Assembly (NCBI GenBank): GCA_947626785.1
Contig: CANQTO010000034.1
Span: forward strand, 1-32,341
Length of the DNA: 32,341 nt
Direction: 5' to 3'
DNA from: an uncultured Oscillospiraceae bacterium
GTDB lineage: Bacteria; Bacillota; Clostridia; Oscillospirales; Oscillospiraceae
The translations under genes were made by a program, and so were the position numbers. Below are positions 16,197-24,001 of this stretch, piece by piece. Position 1 is the first letter of the stretch; the number at the start of each line of letters is the position of its first letter. The notes below the pieces were generated by a model. That model was given only the letters and a program-made list of their open reading frames with translations. It was not told the origin of the DNA and did not search any database.

Positions 16197-16208
16197 GCCC
16201 TCCCGCGC

Positions 16209-16277
16209 CTTAAGCAAATCTTAAAGAAGCCTTAAGGCGGCGGCTACTGGGAATCCGTCCGGGGCCTGTGCTACAAT
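16209..16277 (+). promoter_or_regulatory. Promoter of the second lipoprotein gene with three TTAAG-type repeats in 11-nt register
   Basis: CTTAAG (16209-16214), CTTAAA (16220-16225) and CTTAAG (16231-16236) are spaced exactly 11 nt, one helical turn, as expected for tandem binding by an OmpR-family response regulator. TACAAT at 16272-16277 is a good -10; no -35 is recognisable near 16249-16254, which suits an activator-dependent promoter. The distance from first repeat to -10 is 63 nt, against 62 nt at the paralog A promoter. Confidence 0.6.
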
Positions 16278-16306
16278 AAGGGCGCAATAAGACGAGGAGG
16301 ACAAAC

Positions 16307-18703
16307 ATGGATAAAATGAAAAAGCTCCTGGCGGCCCTGCTGGTCCTGGCACTGCTGCCGGGCCTGGCCGCCTGCGGACAGAAGCAGGAGAACGCGCCTG
16401 CTGCGGCCCAGAGCGCCGCACCTCAGGAGGAGGTCTACAGCCCGGCCTTCGCCACGGTCCGGGAGGACGGTGAGAGCATCCTGAACGCCCTGCTGTTTAC
16501 GGAGGACGGGGTCTATGCCCACGCCTATGAGAAGCAGGCAGGGGACGACCAGGAGGAGAATGTGGACCGGCTGTATTTTATCGGCAACGACGGGACCTTA
16601 AAACCTCTCGACAGCTACAGCCCACCTGAACCGGCGGAGGCGCCGGAGGGGGTCCGGGATTTCGAGAGCAGCGGCTCGCTATGCCGTCTGTTCTGGCAGG
16701 AGGACGGCAGCCTCCTGGCCCTGGAGAGGCTCTATACCGCCTGGTACGAGGGCCCGGAGGAGCTGAAAAGGGGAGAGGACGGCTACTGGGACCATGTGAC
16801 CGCCGGGTACAGCTACTTTGTCAGCGTTCTGGACCCGGACGGCAGCCGTCTCCGCTCCGCGAAGGTGGAGGGCCTGGACGGGCTCTATCTCCGGGAGGAC
16901 AACGCGGTCCTGGATGAGAAGGGGCAGATCGTCGTCAGCTATTCGAGCGAGGACTACGGCGTCCTGGCCCTGACGAGAGACGGGGATGTGGCCTGGCAGA
17001 TCAAGTGCGGCAACTATGTGGACCGGGTCAGCAGCCTGCGGGACGGCCGGACCGCCGTTCTGGCCTGGTCGGGCGGCGCCGGGGAGGAGCTGCAGGTGCT
17101 GGACGGGGAGACCGGCCAGGCGGAAGAGACTTATCCGGTGCCCAACGAGGTCTATCAGATGCTCCCAGGCGGTGGGGACTATGACTTCTACTACACCGCC
17201 GGGATCAAGCTTTTCGGCTACAGCTTGGAGCGGGGCGAGGGGTCGCCGGTCCTGGACTGGATCGCCTGCGATGTGGACAGCGGCAGCCTGGACGGGGTGG
17301 ACATCGCCCCGGACGGGACGGTCCGGGGCCTGGTGAACGACTGGGGCCAGGGCGGCGAGGAGGCCAAGTTCAAGACAGAGCTGGTCACCATCACGAAGGT
17401 CCCCGCCGCGGACCTGCCGGAAAAGACGCATTTGACTCTGGCGACTCTGTACGGGACCCAGGACCTGAAAAGAGCGGTCATCGACTTTAACCGGCACAGC
17501 GACCGCTGCCGCATCGACATGCTGGATTACTCCGAGTACAACACCGAGGAGGACTATTCCGCCGGCACCACCAAACTGCTCACCGAGATCATGGCGGGGA
17601 ATATGCCGGATCTTTTACAGCTGGAGTCGGAGCTGCCCTACAATCAGCTGGCCGCCAAGGGCCTGCTGGAGGACCTGTACCCCTGGCTGGACGGCGACCC
17701 TGAGCTGAGCCGGGAGGACTTCTTTGAGAACATCCTCCATGCCATGGAGGAGGGCGGCGGCCTGTATCAGGTCTGCTCTAACTTCTCCGTCGTCACGGCC
17801 ATCGGGGCCAAGTCTGTGGTGGGCGACCGCTTTGGCTGGACCTACGAGGAGCTCTACGAGGCCCTGGACAGCATGCCCGAGGGCTGCGACATCTTTCACC
17901 GGGATGTCACCAAGGAGGACATCCTGCTGATAAGCCTCTTTATGGACCTGGGGAACTATGTGGACTGGGAGAAGGCGACTTGCTCCTTTGACAGCCCGGA
18001 GTTTATCGAGCTCCTGGAGTTTGCCGACCATTTTGCCCTGAACGCCAGCGGAAGCTACGACCCGGAGACCGATTCCGAGTACGGCCGCATTTCCCGGGGC
18101 GAGCAGATGCTGTATATCGCGTCGATCTATGAATTTACGGACCTCCAGGCCAACGAGGCCCTGTTCGGCGGCGAGGGCAGCGTGAGCTACATCGGCTTTC
18201 CCACCGCCGGCGGCAGCTGCGGCAGCGCCATCGTGCTGGACTCGGGCCTTGCTATGAGCAGCCGCTGCGCAGACAAGGAGGCGGGCTGGGAATTCCTGCG
18301 GCGCTTTTTCACCGAGGACTTCCAGTCCGGCCGGGGCTACGGCCTGCCCACCAACCGCCAGGCCTTTGAGAAGGCCCTGAAGGAGGCGGCCACGCCCGAA
18401 TACGAGACGGACGGGGAGGGAAATGTCCTGCTGGATGAAAACGGCGAGCCCATCGAGCGGAGCCGGGGCGGCATGGCCTCCTCGGACGGCCTCAGCGTGG
18501 AATTCTACGCCCTTAGCCAGAAGCAGGTGGAGACCCTGCGGCAGCTCATCTCCCAGCAGGCTCAGAGCGTGCAGGTCAACACCAATCTGCTGGAGCTGAT
18601 CCAGCAGGAGGTCCGGGCCTACTTCGAGGGCCAGAAGACAGCGGAGGAGACGGCCAGGCTCATCCAGAGCAAGGTCAGTCTCTATATCAGCGAACAGAGT
18701 TAA
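16307..18703 (+). CDS. Large lipoprotein with propeller-like region and solute-binding domain (paralog B)
   Basis: Paralog of the gene at 13351, 798 residues, with lipobox LAAC and Cys23 at the same place. The N-terminal half has the same beta-rich pattern (LPGGGDYDFYYTAGIKLFGY) but lacks the acidic insert. The solute-binding half begins near residue 371 with KTHLTLATLYG, shares AVIDFNR, DYSEYNTEEDYSAG, GLLEDLYPWLD and WEFLRRFFT-type blocks with paralog A, and ends GQKTAEETARLIQSKVSLY. GAGGAGG at 16294-16300 precedes the ATG. It has its own promoter and terminator, so the two paralogs are separate units. Ligand unknown; no transporter partners are nearby. Confidence 0.85.
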   Translation: MDKMKKLLAALLVLALLPGLAACGQKQENAPAAAQSAAPQEEVYSPAFATVREDGESILNALLFTEDGVYAHAYEKQAGDDQEENVDRLYFIGNDGTLKPLDSYSPPEPAEAPEGVRDFESSGSLCRLFWQEDGSLLALERLYTAWYEGPEELKRGEDGYWDHVTAGYSYFVSVLDPDGSRLRSAKVEGLDGLYLREDNAVLDEKGQIVVSYSSEDYGVLALTRDGDVAWQIKCGNYVDRVSSLRDGRTAVLAWSGGAGEELQVLDGETGQAEETYPVPNEVYQMLPGGGDYDFYYTAGIKLFGYSLERGEGSPVLDWIACDVDSGSLDGVDIAPDGTVRGLVNDWGQGGEEAKFKTELVTITKVPAADLPEKTHLTLATLYGTQDLKRAVIDFNRHSDRCRIDMLDYSEYNTEEDYSAGTTKLLTEIMAGNMPDLLQLESELPYNQLAAKGLLEDLYPWLDGDPELSREDFFENILHAMEEGGGLYQVCSNFSVVTAIGAKSVVGDRFGWTYEELYEALDSMPEGCDIFHRDVTKEDILLISLFMDLGNYVDWEKATCSFDSPEFIELLEFADHFALNASGSYDPETDSEYGRISRGEQMLYIASIYEFTDLQANEALFGGEGSVSYIGFPTAGGSCGSAIVLDSGLAMSSRCADKEAGWEFLRRFFTEDFQSGRGYGLPTNRQAFEKALKEAATPEYETDGEGNVLLDENGEPIERSRGGMASSDGLSVEFYALSQKQVETLRQLISQQAQSVQVNTNLLELIQQEVRAYFEGQKTAEETARLIQSKVSLYISEQS

Positions 18704-18708
18704 AAGAG

Positions 18709-18752
18709 CAACAGAAGCCCGCCTGCCGGTTCCGGCAGGCGGGCTTCTGTTG
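18709..18752. terminator. Bidirectional terminator, 21-bp perfect stem
   Basis: Positions 18709-18729 pair perfectly with 18732-18752 around TT. It lies between convergent genes: paralog B (plus) ends 5 nt before it and the small unknown gene (minus) ends 10 nt after it. On the minus strand the stem is followed by CTCTTTTAA. Confidence 0.88.
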
Positions 18753-18762
18753 TCGATTAGGT

Positions 18763-19161
18763 TTACATAAAGTGACGGCGCTTGCCGTCGGCGGGGGGCA
18801 CGTAGCCGAATTTGATCTCCGGGCGGATCTCCTTCAGCCGCTCCAGGACCAGGTCCGCGTCCTCCTCCTCATTGAAGATCAGGTTGGCAAATTCCTTTTC
18901 CCCGTGGACCAGGATCAGCCGGTAATAAAAGTAGGCAGGGCTGTCGTCCGGGTGGCACTCGCTGATGCGGATAAAAGCCCGCTCGATGTACTCATAGGGC
19001 ACGTAGTACTTCACGCCCAGGTCCCGGTAATACAGGCAGAGCTTCCCGAGACGCAGGCGCTTGCCGATCTCGGGGCTGGCCTGGTAGTCCGCGATATGCT
19101 CCTCATCCCGGAGGACCGACTTGTCCGGGCCCTTGAATTTCAGTTTGCCGAATCCGAACAT
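18763..19161 (-). CDS. Small cytosolic protein of unknown function, coupled to a PAP2 phosphatase
   Basis: I do not recognise this 132-residue product. It has no signal peptide or membrane segment, starts with a basic Gly/Lys/Phe-rich stretch (MFGFGKLKFKG), and has alternating beta-type strands (YYVPYEYIERAFIRI, AYFYYRLILVHG) followed by an acidic helix (EEEDADLVLERLKEI). The pattern resembles a small PH-like or bacterial PH fold, but that is a guess. GGAGG lies 9 nt upstream of the ATG. The start overlaps the last 22 nt of the PAP2 gene, so translation is probably coupled and the two products may act together. Confidence 0.75.
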   Translation of the reverse strand: MFGFGKLKFKGPDKSVLRDEEHIADYQASPEIGKRLRLGKLCLYYRDLGVKYYVPYEYIERAFIRISECHPDDSPAYFYYRLILVHGEKEFANLIFNEEEDADLVLERLKEIRPEIKFGYVPPADGKRRHFM

Positions 19162-19796
19162 TCGTGCTTTCCTCCCGGTCTCTTTTTCTTCAGGGGATAG
19201 TTATAATAGGCGTCGGGGATGACCCGGGCGATGAACACCGCCAGGATGCCGGCGACCGTGCCCACGATCAGGCCGCCCAGCACATCCGAGGGGTAGTGGA
19301 CCACCAGATAGATGCGGGAGACGCCCATCATGAAGGCGAAGACCAGGGCCAGCCAGCTGACCCGCTTCCGCCCAAGCAGAAACAGAGGCACCATCGAGGC
19401 GAAGGCGGCGGTGGTGTGCCCGGAGGGGAAGCTCATGTCGCTCTCCGTGTGCTGCCCCATCATCTGCCAGAGAGGGTAGAAGAAGCCGTTTACGTCCGCA
19501 TAGGGCCGGGGCCGGGCCACGGCCACTTTGATGAACAGATTGGTGCAGAGCGCCCCTAAAGCCAGGCCGATCAGCATGGCGGTGCCGAAACGGCGGCTTT
19601 TCACGGGGATCATCAGCAGAAGGGACAGAATGATGAGAAAGATCCCGCCCTTACCCATCAGAGAGATCAGCTCCATCAGCGGGCTGAGGACGCCGCCCCC
19701 CAGCTCATAGAACTTATGTACCGCCGCTGTGACGCCCTGGTCAAAGCCGGCGAAGGTCGTGTTGAGCCACTGTGCCGCGGCTGTCATCGTTCCCAT
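19140..19796 (-). CDS. PAP2-family membrane phosphatase
   Basis: Lipid phosphatase of 218 residues with several membrane helices. The three PAP2 motifs are intact: KVAVARPRP, PSGHT (in DMSFPSGHTTAAFA) and SRIYLVVHYPSD. Such proteins dephosphorylate undecaprenyl pyrophosphate or phosphatidylglycerophosphate on the outer membrane face; which applies here cannot be told. The motifs at about residues 100, 145 and 190 and the size are typical. GAGG lies 7 nt upstream of the ATG. The hydrophilic tail ends in a Lys/Pro-rich stretch. Confidence 0.92.
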   Translation of the reverse strand: MGTMTAAAQWLNTTFAGFDQGVTAAVHKFYELGGGVLSPLMELISLMGKGGIFLIILSLLLMIPVKSRRFGTAMLIGLALGALCTNLFIKVAVARPRPYADVNGFFYPLWQMMGQHTESDMSFPSGHTTAAFASMVPLFLLGRKRVSWLALVFAFMMGVSRIYLVVHYPSDVLGGLIVGTVAGILAVFIARVIPDAYYNYPLKKKRPGGKHECSDSAN

Positions 19797-19825
19797 AACA
19801 TTACCTCGTTTATTTTAGATACCCT

Positions 19826-19855
19826 ATTTTAGCACAGGCCGCCTCCTAAAGTCTA
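19826..19855 (-). promoter_or_regulatory. Candidate promoter of the PAP2 operon
   Basis: On the minus strand TAGACT (complement of 19850-19855) and TAAAAT (complement of 19826-19831) are 18 nt apart, matching consensus at 4 of 6 and 5 of 6 bases. The start would be near 19819, about 20 nt before the ATG region. Confidence 0.45.
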
Positions 19856-19943
19856 CCTTTATTTGCATAATTGTCCGCCGCCGGCGCAAAATACCGGTAT
19901 GAGCAGGCCGGGCAGACCCGGCCGGACAGATGGAGGTATGACT

Positions 19944-20861
19944 ATGAAGCGACTGTTGATCTCTTTTATGGCGCTGAGCCTGGCCCTGCTGATGGTCGCC
20001 GGCCTGGCCGGGCCCGGTTACGCCCAGGGCTCCGCCCCCGTGGCGGAGAATCTGGAACTGAACACCTACCGGAACGTGTCCGTGGGCGGGAGCCTGTCGG
20101 CCTTTGACCCGGAGGGGGACGCCCTCCGCTTTGAGATCACCACCCAGCCCATCAAGGGCCGGCTGGAGCTCAAGCAGGACGGCAGCTTTATCTACACTCC
20201 GGACACGGACAAGAAGGGCCGGGACTACTTCGGCTACAAAGCCATCGACACGGAGGGAAACGCCTCCCAGGAGGCCACGGTCATCATCAAGATCGAGAAG
20301 CAGAAGAAGGATGTCTTCTACGCCGATATGGCCGGCCGGGCGGACGAGTACGCCGCCGTGGCGCTCAGCGAGGCGGGACTCTTCACCGGCGAGCAACTGG
20401 GCGGGGTCTACTGCTTCTACCCGGACAAGGCGGTCAGCCGGGGGGAATTTCTGAGCATGTGTATGCTGGTCTCCGGCGAGCCGATGTTCAGCGGCGTCCT
20501 CTCCACCGGCTATGCCGACGATGAGGCCATCCCGGCCTGGATGAAGAACGCCGTGGCCACCGCCGCTCTCTGCGGCGTGGATAACGGCCGGGTGGAGGAG
20601 ACGGGGACAGTCTTCGACGCCGCCGCGCCCATCCGCAAGGCGGAGGCCGCCGCCATGCTGGACCGGGCCCTGAATGTGACCAACATCTCCTATATCCAGC
20701 TGGACGAGAGCCTGGAGACCGCCCAGGCCCAGGCCTGCGTCAACCTGAACGCCCACGGGATCCTGAAGGATACCCAAGCCATGGAGGACGCGCTGACCCG
20801 CAGTCAGGCCGCCCAGATGCTGGCCGCCGCCCTGCGTTTTCAGGAGAACCGGGGACTGTAA
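19944..20861 (+). CDS. Secreted protein with an Ig/cadherin-like domain and S-layer-homology repeats
   Basis: Product of 305 residues. A signal peptide (MKRLLISFMALSLALLMVAG, cleavage probably after AQG near residue 29) is followed by a cadherin-like or Big-type domain (about 30-115; SAFDPEGDALRFEI, GRDYFGYKAIDTEGNAS). Then come SLH-type repeats from about residue 122 (FYADMAGRADEYAAVALSEAG, GYADDEAIPAWMKNAVATAA, NLNAHGILKD), which in Firmicutes bind pyruvylated wall polymers. The start at 19944 is chosen over an ATG at 19938 because GGAGG at 19932-19936 is then 7 nt upstream. It stands alone between the divergent PAP2 gene and a convergent terminator. Confidence 0.85.
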   Translation: MKRLLISFMALSLALLMVAGLAGPGYAQGSAPVAENLELNTYRNVSVGGSLSAFDPEGDALRFEITTQPIKGRLELKQDGSFIYTPDTDKKGRDYFGYKAIDTEGNASQEATVIIKIEKQKKDVFYADMAGRADEYAAVALSEAGLFTGEQLGGVYCFYPDKAVSRGEFLSMCMLVSGEPMFSGVLSTGYADDEAIPAWMKNAVATAALCGVDNGRVEETGTVFDAAAPIRKAEAAAMLDRALNVTNISYIQLDESLETAQAQACVNLNAHGILKDTQAMEDALTRSQAAQMLAAALRFQENRGL

Positions 20862-20862
20862 G

Positions 20863-20898
20863 AAACTTTCCGGCAGAGCACGCTCTGCCGGAAAGTTT
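20863..20898. terminator. Convergent terminator, 17-bp stem
   Basis: Positions 20863-20879 pair perfectly with 20882-20898 around AC. It lies between the SLH gene (plus) and the transglutaminase gene (minus). T runs on either side are short, so efficiency is uncertain. Confidence 0.75.
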
Positions 20899-20916
20899 AC
20901 ATAATCAATATTTAGT

Positions 20917-23067
20917 TTACATAAAACATTTCAGATAGCGGAAGACGAATTTCCGGAAGCGGTTCTGTTCTGCATAGACCTCCTTGGTCATCCCCTCCAG
21001 CAGGGCGCGGCAGGCGGCCAGCTCCTCCCGCCTGACCTCATGGTTGCTGAAGGCGGCCTTCTCGGCGCATTTGGTGATTGCCTCCGGCACAGAGGCCCCC
21101 CAGGCGGAGAGCTTTACCGCCTGCCGGTAGATGGCGACGGCGGCCTTGTGCCCGTCCCGCTGGCGGATGCGCCGCCGTAGCAGGGCCAGGCGGACCAGGC
21201 GCTGAAGGGGGAGCAGGGAAATCAGCAGCAAAACAGCGGCTACGATGCCCAGAGCTCTCCAGGGGATTGAGAAGCCCGCCGGTTCCGGCACGGCCGGGCC
21301 CTCAGGGGAGATGGGGCCTACGGCGGGCCCTGTAGGGCTGCTCTCCGGTGTGGGAATAGGCGTCTCCTCCACCGGCTCCGGGCTTGCTTCAGGGGCGGGG
21401 CTGTCGATGGCAGGGGACACCGGGACCGCCTCCGGCGGCGTCAGGCCGCTCCGGCCGGTGACCTCTACCGGAAGCCAGCCCAGGCCGTCGCTGTAGATCT
21501 CCACCCAGGCGTGGGCGTCTGAGCGGCAGACGTCCGTCCATTCGCCGCTCTCAGCCCGGTAGAGAAAGCCCTCTGTCACCCGGGCCGGGATGCCCAGGGC
21601 CCGGTACAGGGCCGCGGCGGCGGTGGCAAAGTGGATGCAGTAGCCCCGGCGGGCCTCGGTGAGAAAGTACACGGCGTAGTCTTCCGAAGGGTAGTCGCTA
21701 ACGCCCAGGTCATAGGTCCCTGTCCGCTGCACATAGTCCGCCACGGCCTGGATCAGATCGGGAGAGGAGGCGGAGAGCCCGGCTCGTTCGGCCAGCTGGA
21801 GCAGGGCGGTCTCTGTAGCCGCCGGCAGGCGGGTATAGGCCTCATAGGCATAGGCCCGGTAGACCTCTTCCTCCTGCCGCAGCTCCGCCGGGAGAGGGGA
21901 GACCGCCCCCAGGCTGCGGAAGGGGACGGTGTACTCTGTCTGCCCTTCCGACGGGACAAAGCTGTCCGAGGAGGAGGGGAGGGCGCTGTAGTAGGGCAGA
22001 AAGCGATAGGCGGAGGGGGGTTCCAGGCGGAGCTCCAGCTCATGCTCCTCTCCGGCCGCCGCGGAGGCGGCATAGGAGAGGGAAGAGGGGAGCCCCGGTT
22101 CCTCCGCCTCCAGCCAACCCAGGCCCGTGTAGTCCCCGTAGGAGCGGGCACGGAGATACACATAGCCCTCCAGGTCCGTTTTGGCCCGGAGGATCACGTC
22201 GCTCATGCCGGTAAAATCATAGCCGCCGGCCAGCTCCAGGCTGCCGCCGAAGTCCATCTCCTCCGGGAGCGTCGAGGGGGGTGGGGCCTCCAGAACGACA
22301 GTCTCCGGCGTCGCGCCGGGGCGGGGAGAGGGCTCCTCGCCCCGGATCAGCTGCCGGATGCTCCGGCCAAACTCCTCAATGCGGAGGCTGATGGACATCT
22401 CCTCCATGGAGGACACATAGCTCTCCGGCGAGACGGCAAACAGCAGCAGGCCGGTCAGCAGCACAGCCGGAAGAGCCACGGCGAAAAAGACCCGGCCCTG
22501 GTGGCTGTTCACATCGTAGCGTCCGCCGCCGGAGAGCAGCAGGACCCAGAACAGTGTCAGCCCAGCTATGGCCGGGACGCTGGGCTTCCCTGTGACAGCC
22601 AGGCAGAAAAAGACCGGCGGCACCGTCCCGATGAGTGAGAAGAAGATCCGCCCGCCCCGGGAGGTGAGCCCCGTGGAGAGGTAGGAGGCCAGCAGAAAGG
22701 CCAGAAACAGCAGGATCAGGCTGTGGTTCTCGCTGTAGTCTGCGAAGACATAGCGGCTGCCGGGGGAGTAAAAGCGCTGATAGTAGGCCCCGGTGAGCCG
22801 GTCAAAAAAGTCCGAGAGCTGGAGGACCAGTTCCCCGTCATAGGTCCGGTAGGCAATGTACAGAATTAGGGCGGAGAGGGGCAGCCCCAGCAGGATGCCG
22901 TGCCGGAAGTCGGCGGAGATCCACACGCTCAGGCAGATGCAGGCCAGCCACAGGGGCATCAGGCCATCCAGGGTGAAGCCGAAGCAGCCGGCGGCCAGAT
23001 AGGTGAACGAGAAGGTAAAGAGCAGCAGCAGGCCCAGGGTGGACAGGCGGTTGAGGAGACGATTCAT
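20917..23067 (-). CDS. Membrane transglutaminase-like protein (TgpA/DUF3488 type architecture)
   Basis: The 716-residue product has about seven N-terminal membrane helices (residues 1-215), an external part with a transglutaminase-like core, a Pro/Ser-rich linker (about 540-605), one more helix (about 612-635) and a cytosolic tail of about 80 residues. Core residues are Cys in RRGYCIHFATAAA (about 475), His in DAHAWVEIY (about 519), and Glu in GWLPVEVTG where papain-like members have Asp. It is third in a moxR-DUF58-transglutaminase operon and overlaps the DUF58 gene by 4 nt (ATGA). Substrate is unknown; an envelope protease or crosslinking role is the family expectation. Confidence 0.9.
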   Translation of the reverse strand: MNRLLNRLSTLGLLLLFTFSFTYLAAGCFGFTLDGLMPLWLACICLSVWISADFRHGILLGLPLSALILYIAYRTYDGELVLQLSDFFDRLTGAYYQRFYSPGSRYVFADYSENHSLILLFLAFLLASYLSTGLTSRGGRIFFSLIGTVPPVFFCLAVTGKPSVPAIAGLTLFWVLLLSGGGRYDVNSHQGRVFFAVALPAVLLTGLLLFAVSPESYVSSMEEMSISLRIEEFGRSIRQLIRGEEPSPRPGATPETVVLEAPPPSTLPEEMDFGGSLELAGGYDFTGMSDVILRAKTDLEGYVYLRARSYGDYTGLGWLEAEEPGLPSSLSYAASAAAGEEHELELRLEPPSAYRFLPYYSALPSSSDSFVPSEGQTEYTVPFRSLGAVSPLPAELRQEEEVYRAYAYEAYTRLPAATETALLQLAERAGLSASSPDLIQAVADYVQRTGTYDLGVSDYPSEDYAVYFLTEARRGYCIHFATAAAALYRALGIPARVTEGFLYRAESGEWTDVCRSDAHAWVEIYSDGLGWLPVEVTGRSGLTPPEAVPVSPAIDSPAPEASPEPVEETPIPTPESSPTGPAVGPISPEGPAVPEPAGFSIPWRALGIVAAVLLLISLLPLQRLVRLALLRRRIRQRDGHKAAVAIYRQAVKLSAWGASVPEAITKCAEKAAFSNHEVRREELAACRALLEGMTKEVYAEQNRFRKFVFRYLKCFM

Positions 23068-23999
23068 CCCAGCCTCACCTCCCCGCCTGTGACCAGAAAG
23101 ACGCAGCGGGCCATGGACCGGTCAAAGGGACGCGGTTCGCCCAGAGGAGCGGCGAGCAGGCGGCACAGGGCGTCCGCCGCGGCCTCCTCGCTGTCCACCG
23201 TCTCACCGGCCAATTGGTGGGGCAGCTCCCGTTTGCAGAGCTCCAGGGAGAGCCAGAGAAGGGTCTCCAGGCCGCGCTGGGGCTCCTCCTGCCGGGGGAA
23301 GAGCAGATAGATCTCGTTGTTCTCCGGGATCTGGGGCTCCCGGACGATGACCTCGTCGGTCTTGGAGCTGAGCTTCCAGTGAATGCTGTTCACCGAGTCC
23401 CCGGGCCGGTAGGGCCGAAGCTCGTGTTCCTCTGAATAGCCACCCCCGGCCTTGGGCCGCAGACGGACCGCCGCCTGGAGCGCCGCGTCCAGGTCCGGCT
23501 TTCGCTCCGGGGCCTTGGCCCGGGGCAGCACGGTGCAGCGGGCCTGGGCATCGGGAATAAAGCGCCGGGAGAAGAGCCCCAGCAGGTCAAAGCACTCGCA
23601 GGAAGCGACACGGCAGCACAAGAGCCCGCAGTCCCCGGTGGGGAGGGGCAGAAAGCCGTCGCTGGAGAGGATGCTCCGAAATTCGTAGTCCTGAAGCGTC
23701 ATCTCCCCGGTGAAGCGGTTCTCGACCTCGATCTGCACCCGGACCCGGCTCAGGGGCAGCCGGGCACGGGTCTCAAAGCCCAGGCGCAGCTGGGCCTCCG
23801 CGCCTCTCTGACAGCGCTCCGTGGCCGACAGGGACAGGTGCAGGGCCCGCATGGAGGGCAGGGAGAGCAGAAACAGCAGCAGCGGCGCGACGGCCACGGC
23901 GGCCACCAGATAGGGCCCGAACCAGCCCACGTAGGCCAGGCGGAAGACAAACGCTGCCGCGACAGCCGCCAGATAGAGCAAAAAACGGGACAGACGCAT
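23064..23999 (-). CDS. DUF58 domain protein
   Basis: Product of 311 residues with two N-terminal membrane helices (about 4-50) followed by a cytosolic region containing the DUF58 hallmark ELRPYRPGDSVNSIHWKLSS near residue 200. DUF58 proteins resemble vWA-type proteins and accompany MoxR ATPases, probably as adaptors in assembling or activating partner complexes. The start lies 2 nt beyond the moxR stop and its end overlaps the transglutaminase start, so the three genes form one translationally coupled operon. Confidence 0.92.
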   Translation of the reverse strand: MRLSRFLLYLAAVAAAFVFRLAYVGWFGPYLVAAVAVAPLLLFLLSLPSMRALHLSLSATERCQRGAEAQLRLGFETRARLPLSRVRVQIEVENRFTGEMTLQDYEFRSILSSDGFLPLPTGDCGLLCCRVASCECFDLLGLFSRRFIPDAQARCTVLPRAKAPERKPDLDAALQAAVRLRPKAGGGYSEEHELRPYRPGDSVNSIHWKLSSKTDEVIVREPQIPENNEIYLLFPRQEEPQRGLETLLWLSLELCKRELPHQLAGETVDSEEAAADALCRLLAAPLGEPRPFDRSMARCVFLVTGGEVRLG

Positions 24000-24001
24000 G
24001 G

